Shown one piece after another: positions 60,001-64,000 of a stretch of 64,000 bases of DNA. A program made the translations under genes and the position numbers. How positions within the stretch are numbered: the first letter of the stretch is position 1; every line of letters begins with the position of its first letter. The notes below the pieces were generated by a model, which ran no database searches, was not told the DNA's origin, and worked only from the letters and a program-made list of their open reading frames with translations. The DNA lies in the NCBI GenBank assembly GCA_030549495.1, contig JAUIRK010000285.1, forward strand, positions 124,001 through 188,000, in the 5' to 3' direction. This DNA comes from Nectonema munidae (taxonomy: Eukaryota > Nematomorpha > Nectonematoida > Nectonematidae).

Positions 60001-61944
60001 AAGAAAAACTAACGTTAAGCAATAATAATGACCCCACAAGTGAAATATCTTGGAAAAAAAGGTAAACATTCACATATGTTAAAAAAATAGAAAAAAATAA
60101 AATTTACTTATTGCATGGGTTTTGTTCGTTTCTTCGAAAAGGGGAAATGCAATCGAATTCATGTAGAGATCGAATAGAAGAGGAAGAATATCAGGGATCC
60201 ATTGAACTTCTATTTCTCGAATGCAGAGAATGCATCTTTCATCTTTGTCCTTCTTACTTGCAATGATCTAAAGTCCATTCAATTTGAGAGTGCTTATTAT
60301 TATTATAGGAGTGTGATGAAAACTCTTTACATTTTTTATAAAAATTTTGAATGATCCTAGTTCATCGTAATCTGCTTCAAAGAAGTAGAGTTTTCTTTTC
60401 AGAAGGATGCAAACTGTGTCGATAACTTTGGCAAACTCTTCCAAGTCATCACCACACACCAATACCAAAACACCCTTTGAATTGGTGAAACTTTCTAAAA
60501 CTTTCAATAAATTGACTGAGATCAAATCATTTTTGTTTAGCAAGTCAACATCACATGATGAATCTGAATAAAAATTTAAATATTAAATACTCATTTCTTT
60601 AACTAAAGCATATTTCACCGTCGGGTAATTCTGATCTAAACAAAAGAGATTTGGCTTCATTTAGCGTTAGTTCAAGCAAATGTTCTATTTCTTCTTTCTT
60701 CAAACTCGAAATAAAATTTGATAGATCAATCTTGTTGAAAAAAAAAGTCAACTCATTATCATCTAAGAGTTTAAGCGTATTAATATCAAATTTGTACGAT
60801 TTAAAGATCAAATCTACCAAAAGTTTCTTCATTGATTTGATTTTGTTGCTGAAAAAAATTGATTTGATGAAAAATCTTTTTAAAAGTATCGCTAATCTTC
60901 TCATCCTTCGGATCATTGAGGTTGGGAAAGAATTTCAAAATGCGCGTAAGTGTGAATTGAAAAGGCTTCATCACTTCACTCCACAAATCTCGTAGTGACT
61001 TTGAAGCACTTTCGAATTTCTGAAACTTAAAAATGAGCCACATTTATTTTAAATAATCTTCGTAACTTTATAGTTTAAACGTTGCTTCAGACAAATATCA
61101 ATTTGGTCGTCCCATAAAAGTTCTAATAACACTTTAAAAGTCCCCCTGCTTAGGATATATTATGCCGCCATTAAAAAGTATAAAACTTTCTTATAGTCCC
61201 TGCCCCATTAAAATAAGTTTTGCCTCCCGTTCTATCTAATGTTATACAAAATACAATTTTTGTGATCCCTGAACCTGTGATATTTAATTGAGCTACTCAC
61301 TAGAAATCCAGGATTTGCATCCCTACAAGGCATTGTTTGAGTTAGGATTGTATCGAGCACTGAAGCTGTATTCATATAAATTCACTAGTTCCAATTCCAA
61401 CCATGAAATGTCTACCTCCCAAACTATCTATGATAATTCTTACCTAGAGTGGGATAATAACAACTAAAAAAATGAATGTAAACTTATTGAATAAGATGAT
61501 AAATTTAAAATAATTAGAATCTATATATTTAAAAAGTTATCTCACGGTAAGGATGGTGCAGTGTACGCAAACTCTTTGATCTGAATGGATAAAAAATTTG
61601 AATTATTTTTTTGTTTTAACCAATGAAAGTAAGCAAGAATCGAATGAATTATTTTGACGAATTATAGAAAAAAATTTGACTATTTAAATGAACTGTCCAA
61701 AATCTTGGATCTGATTGGCTAAAACACCAGTATTTTCAATGCCATATGTTACCTTTAATATATACGAGCAGAGTGTGTTACTGAGTATTATTGATATAAG
61801 TAAAAATAGAAATGAGAACTCACAACTTCCCTAAGCATCTGAGATAGGAAGTCGAGACTGCTTGGTGGAAGTTCAGCAAAGCCTTGAATGTACTCGTAGA
61901 GGTGGTTGCGAGCTATTTCTAAAAAGTCTTTCTCTCTTGGTTCC
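50917..61944 (-). CDS. DYNC2H1: cytoplasmic dynein-2 heavy chain, C-terminal motor half (5' part beyond window)
   Basis: Motor of retrograde intraflagellar transport in cilia. Eleven exons on minus: 61944-61824, 61019-60604, 60563-60331, 60267-60108, 59798-59650, 59601-59401, 58874-58737, 58681-55424, 55368-55181, 55125-54942, 51093-50917. They cover the end of AAA3, AAA4, the stalk with microtubule-binding domain, AAA5, AAA6 and the C-terminal domain. The clearest family matches are LRIPPIVIQDILEGVLTLTG, RAFLGKKCIKDYLCNFDARQ and CHLGLPVN, closer to dynein-2 than to dynein-1 or axonemal chains. The sequence is unusually divergent. Phases agree everywhere except one apparent extra base in a seven-base homopolymer at 60852-60858. 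Confidence 0.88.
51190..51290. repeat. poly-C rich MITE-like segment
   Basis: GTGCCCGCGCTACCTATATA followed by GGGGCACGTG and long C runs resembles the C-rich MITE ends elsewhere in the window. Boundaries not defined. Confidence 0.3.
51600..52395 (+). pseudogene. mariner transposase pseudogene
   Basis: Shifting frames read NPDISIRHCAQELNLATTTL, HFYLGGFVNKQNCRSCHD, MLPGRIISRKSEVNWPPRSC then DLMRLYSSSF and terminal HLGDIIFRT. These are mariner-family signatures (W-P-P-R-S-C-D-L-x-P-L-D), but the final D is replaced by later changes and stops interrupt the frame. It lies in the last DYNC2H1 intron on the opposite strand to the gene. Confidence 0.85.
52543..53343. mobile_element. pogo/Tigger-like non-autonomous element
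   Basis: Termini are inverted: CACTGCTCCCTCGCTTTACC at 52545 and, read inwards from 53341, CAGTGCACCCTCGATATACC. TA flanks both sides (52543-52544, 53342-53343), as expected for Tc1/mariner/pogo insertion. Internal words such as CCCCGATTTAACGCC repeat several times, suggesting internal duplication. No transposase frame. Confidence 0.65.
53813..54530 (+). pseudogene. CR1/jockey-like reverse transcriptase C-terminal relic
   Basis: Reads LGIIIDDALKV, KAYAIFHLVLRYLSSFEPEI, ALIRPILEYGNVIAQITYIK, KSLEKVQQHITKRMKGLKEL, YKERLQTLSLPLLSYRYKRN, NRIINDWKSLPVYVVNSPTL and FKHRIHHFW, with one stop near 53882. The 3' end carries a TTATG-type microsatellite tail (ATTATGTTATGTTAT), usual for these LINEs. The last 161 codons are still open, so the insertion is not very old. 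Confidence 0.85.
54942..55125 (-). CDS. DYNC2H1: DYNC2H1 exon, C-terminal domain
   Basis: Encodes FQGEKISELRLLVEEREGGE, KILLSGLIIKNMIIENFRLV and NLPVSWQ, matching K-I-S-G-L-L-L-E-G...L-P-x-x-x-G-W. Donor TGGCAG|GTACCA, phase 0, opens a 3.8-kb intron. Confidence 0.82.
55181..55368 (-). CDS. DYNC2H1: DYNC2H1 exon, C-terminal domain
   Basis: Encodes IPLKWNLQRHKEERLDEFLH and [18 protein letters not shown], matching the family C-P-L-A-W...L segment. Reading on gives an immediate stop. A 55-bp intron (55126-55180) with GTAAGA, a CTAAC branch-like site and AAAAG restores the frame. Confidence 0.82.
55424..58681 (-). CDS. DYNC2H1: DYNC2H1 large exon: stalk, microtubule-binding domain, AAA5, AAA6, start of C-terminal domain
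   Basis: A 3,258-bp open exon (1,086 codons). It starts in coiled coil 1 (KNKTHKDQINQFESKEQQEV), then has the microtubule-binding domain LRIPPIVIQDILEGVLTLTG to FDARQI, coiled coil 2 (about exon residues 155-250), AAA5 and a second helical buttress (about 460-530), AAA6, and the C-terminal TPLCHLGLPVNCQSFFHRFE. Catalytic signatures in AAA5/6 are not evident, as is common for these non-hydrolysing modules. Its intact length argues that the gene is functional. Confidence 0.9.
58737..58874 (-). CDS. DYNC2H1: DYNC2H1 exon, stalk coiled coil 1
   Basis: Encodes EGTRHLKKCEAKIEKLKEKC and HENKKTLQKKKEQAKEMLNL, a heptad-rich coiled coil. Acceptor TTATTCAG|GAAGGA; donor CAG|GTTTGT, both phase 0. Confidence 0.85.
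59010..59265 (+). repeat. dispersed AT-rich repeat, copy in DYNC2H1 intron
   Basis: Shares TTAAAAAGTTATC, GTACGCAAACTCTTTGATCT, GTTTAACCAATCAAATTAC and TGATTGGCTAAA with 61500-61760 in the same order and orientation. Confidence 0.7.
59401..59601 (-). CDS. DYNC2H1: DYNC2H1 exon, AAA4 to stalk linker
   Basis: Encodes LKAIFSPKLQKDGIKHSSTS and SQLLGYLRGIYEVEANTLLQ, matching the helix before the stalk (R-Y-M-T-F-L...Y). Donor AAG|GTATTG, phase 0. Confidence 0.7.
59650..59798 (-). CDS. DYNC2H1: DYNC2H1 exon, AAA4 sensor strand
   Basis: Encodes EESIQLVFLIEKDSNLIKKL and SHSYPKLFFHCEIVHFLSKN, matching N-L-H-I-V-L-x-M-x-x...P-A-L-x-x-x-C. Followed by a 48-bp intron (59602-59649). Confidence 0.75.
60108..60267 (-). 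CDS. DYNC2H1: DYNC2H1 exon, AAA4 Walker B region
   Basis: Acceptor TTTAG|ATCATT. Encodes DKDERCILCIREIEVQWIPD and ILPLLFDLYMNSIAFPLF, aligning with the family stretch L-L-L-E-D-Y-Q-x-x-x-P...L-x-x-G-E-V-P. The Walker B acidic pair is weakened. Donor ATAA|GTAAAT, phase 1. Confidence 0.75.
60331..60563 (-). CDS. DYNC2H1: DYNC2H1 exon, AAA4 with degenerate P-loop
   Basis: Encodes VNLLKVLESFTNSKGVLVLV then CGDDLEEFAKVIDTVCILLK. The position of the Walker A motif reads GDDLEEFAK instead of G-x-x-G-x-G-K-S/T. The intron upstream is only 40 bp (60564-60603). Donor AAT|GTAAAG. Confidence 0.75.
60604..61019 (-). CDS. DYNC2H1: DYNC2H1 exon, end of AAA3 to AAA4, with apparent frameshift
   Basis: The first frame reads KFESASKSLRDLWSEVMKPF and QFTLTRILKFFPNLNDPK, resembling the dynein pattern F-x-L-x-x-L/V after AAA3. 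The second frame reads SMKKLLVDLIFKSYKFDINT and EIEHLLELTLNEAKSLLF. The switch falls in T7 of the coding strand; removing one base restores phase with both neighbouring exons (416 nt becomes 415). Confidence 0.7.
61500..61760 (+). repeat. dispersed AT-rich repeat, second DYNC2H1 intron copy
   Basis: Direct copy of 59010-59265, about 2.5 kb away in the next large intron. Other copies at 10985-11110 and 880-1000 are inverted. Confidence 0.7.
61824..61944 (-). CDS. DYNC2H1: DYNC2H1 exon, AAA3 C-terminal part
   Basis: Acceptor TTTTTAG|GGAACC. Encodes EPREKDFLEIARNHLYEYIQ then GFAELPPSSLDFLSQMLREV. Donor GTT|GTGAGT, phase 0. It begins in phase 2, so coding continues to the right of the window. 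Confidence 0.7.
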
Positions 61945-62890
61945 CTAAAAAGTGAGGAAAAGATCAAAGCATTCCATTTTTTCCTTTTCCTGCATATCAA
62001 TCAAGAAATTAAAGTGATATTTCACATGACGCTGTCAAATGAAATTCGAGCTGAAACCGTCAATCAAGAGCCTAAAGGGAACAAGGTTTTTAGTGTATCG
62101 TCTATTATGTTTAATTCATTTCAGAATAAAGACTGACTGCTTGCTTAGAGATCTTGCTTAGTCCCAAGAATAAAGAAAGTGGGGGAATTTACTTTTTTTT
62201 TTTATAAAAATGATTATTATTTAAGGATTTTTTCATGAATGTCGAATTACTAGCAAGTCTAAGATTTTCAACGTGGTTTAGATGCTTGTTCTCTTTTACT
62301 ATACATATTTTAGTTTTTTTGTAGCTTTAAAGAGGTGGAGTTGATACAAAGCTTTTTAACAAATTTCATTTTGAAGTAAACTTCTAAAACTCTAGCAAGA
62401 ATTTCAGCTGTACTTGAAATACTTTGAAAAATTTGTTTCTTTCATCCTTGAACTTTTTAGTTATGCTTTCTGAATCATATTTGCTAGAAATTTAGTATTT
62501 CCTTGTTTTACAGCATATTTTTTAACTGTCAAAAGATGGCTTTCAATTTCCTTAATTGTAATTTCTTCTTTTCAGGAACTGCTTCATTCTAAAGTTATAT
62601 TAGGTTCTGTTTAATCATTCAATAAATTTTTTGGATCATGATCCCAATCAATGCATTGATAATGTTAATGCAATTCATGGATCCTTTGTATTTCATATAT
62701 TAAATTTGTTTAAAAAGGTCACTAAAAAGTTTAAAATTTCGTTAGAAATAACATAAATAATGCTTTCTCTTTCATTCATGATTTTCAGAAACTTTTGCCA
62801 TTTTACATTCCATACGCCCAGCAAGATAAAAATATTTAGCTATAGTAGTTTAATCAAGTTACAAAGTTCTTTGCCCGCACCCCTTATACT
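61945..62890. other. DYNC2H1 intronic sequence
   Basis: AT-rich, no exon-like frame with splice borders and no recognised transposon protein. Confidence 0.4.
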
Positions 62891-62962
62891 GAGCCTCAAT
62901 GGTTGTTAGTGTGTACCTATCAGCTTAACAATTGAAGGTCAGGGGTTCAATCCTAAAGGCTC
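62891..62962 (+). repeat. tRNA-like sequence (pseudogene or SINE head)
   Basis: A 72-nt block whose ends (GAGCCTC and AAGGCTC) pair at six of seven positions, with A-box-like TGGTTGTTAGTG and B-box GGTTCAATCCT. The T stem and anticodon stem pair poorly, so it is not called as a working tRNA. Confidence 0.45.
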
Positions 62963-63295
62963 CCGACCCCTAAAAACAAAATTAGGAACGTGTAATTAAC
63001 CAACTTCAAGCATAATGCGAGCATATATCCTAACGGCTGAAAGTGTTTTGATATCTCCAACAAACCAATCAACATAAGGCAACGAAATTTTTAGGATTAA
63101 GGAGGCATGAGAGCACAATGCATAATTATTTATTCATATATTGGTGTGCATGTGCACTAAAATAAAATAAATTTAGTTTAATTAAACATTGCGTCTCATT
63201 TGAAATAACTTTCTGCTGAATTTCTTCAGAAGGTTAAAAACCGGGGTTTCCAATCTCCTTCTTTTTTTCCAGATTGAAGTTAAATGGAAAGAGTC

Positions 63296-63439
63296 TCACG
63301 GAATGTAGAGGTAAGAAAAGGAGGATGCAACGTCAACTCCATCTTCAACATGGCGATCTGAGAATGCTAGGAGGAATGAACAACTCAGTAACTCGATAAA
63401 TGAGGTTGAGGTGAAGTTGTAGCCATGATTGTTTGTCAC
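63296..63439 (-). CDS. candidate exon, unrecognised
   Basis: After acceptor CTCTTTCAG the frame reads VTNNHGYNFTSTSFIELLSC, SFLLAFSDRHVEDGVDVASS and FSYLYIP, then stops. The composition is protein-like against an AT-rich background, but a stop here would end a gene inside the presumed DYNC2H1 locus. It could be a nested gene, an alternative exon or a repeat-derived frame. Confidence 0.25.
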   Translation of the reverse strand: MTNNHGYNFTSTSFIELLSCSFLLAFSDRHVEDGVDVASSFSYLYIP

Positions 63440-64000
63440 CTGAAAGAGATAAAAATAAAGCCTGCATGAAGTCATATTAATAAAAATTCAAAGCTTTTCA
63501 CGGTTAGGAGCTCTGGCAACCCGATTTAAACTTTGTAAGTAATCAAGCTAACACTAGACACTAAGATTGTTTCCCATTTTGGGAGCGTTCGTGTTATCTG
63601 CATTCACATATTCGAAAGATATTTTCTTGTAAGATATATATATCAAGGTATAGTTATGCAGTTAAAAGGGCCGTTTTTAGTGGGATGCAAAGTCCAGGTA
63701 GACCGTGGACTCCGCATTCAAGGCGGAACCACGAAATCCATGAGGATGGGTGCGAACGTCACAAACAATTCTTAACTTAACTAACTCAAGTCATCTTACT
63801 CAAAATGTAGTGCATAGCGCATCTACAATTCATTGAGTCAAAATTCTCGATAGTGATATAATTTACATTGAAATATGTTTTAGATCAGGCCTGGTCAATT
63901 CAAATCCAATTACGGGCACTGCATTCCCCCAAAAAATTTAAAGGCCTGTTCGTATATGCATTAATGCAAATCCTAGCCTAGAATTTAGATTTTTTCCTAT

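Noticed and set aside
62891-62962. Functional tRNA-Leu gene
   Set aside because: Length and acceptor stem look right, but the T stem and anticodon stem pair poorly and the anticodon loop is eight bases; called tRNA-derived instead.

Overview
The window is AT-rich animal nuclear DNA. Its genes are split by introns from about 40 bp to several kb, several stops overlap or precede AATAAA signals, and most intron and intergenic sequence is decayed eukaryotic transposons. Ciliary dynein-2 heavy chain, mitoribosomal S28, a cytosolic-type SHMT and the mix of mariner, piggyBac, Merlin, hAT, pogo-like and CR1/jockey-like elements point to an invertebrate. A fast-evolving arthropod such as a copepod would fit, but no feature here proves the lineage. 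Exon coordinates were set by hand from splice-site consensus, reading phase and remembered family conservation; no alignment was run.

Layout. 2.6-19.1 kb (minus): serine hydroxymethyltransferase, seven phase-consistent exons, with the C-terminal exons lost beyond the left edge. Its introns hold a piggyBac pseudogene, a TTAA-flanked MITE, a LINE tail and near-identical short repeats. 19-24.5 kb: repeat-rich intergenic DNA with a structurally complete Merlin/IS1595-like transposon (35-bp TIRs, 8-bp target duplication). 24.5-24.9 kb (plus): two phase-compatible exons of an unrecognised gene. 26.4-27.0 kb (minus): MRPS28, two exons. 28.0-28.5 kb: LINE tail. 30.3-37.9 kb: a fold-back MITE, then a single-exon EDEM3-like mannosidase gene (plus) placed between two long inverted repeat arms. 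42.1-49.0 kb (plus): eIF2B delta subunit, eight recognised exons, 5' exons not found. 49.5 kb: hAT transposase remnant. 50.9-61.9 kb (minus): the C-terminal part of the cytoplasmic dynein-2 heavy chain, eleven exons, continuing past the right edge. Its last intron holds a mariner relic, a pogo-like element and a LINE tail.

The host genes are unrelated housekeeping functions: one-carbon metabolism, mitochondrial translation, ER glycoprotein quality control, translation initiation control and intraflagellar transport. I see no operon-like or pathway cluster. The most interesting points are the EDEM3 gene inside inverted arms, the dynein-2 chain with a degenerate AAA4 nucleotide site and one apparent frameshift, the complete Merlin-like element, and an eIF2B splice acceptor that lies at the end of a duplicated repeat.
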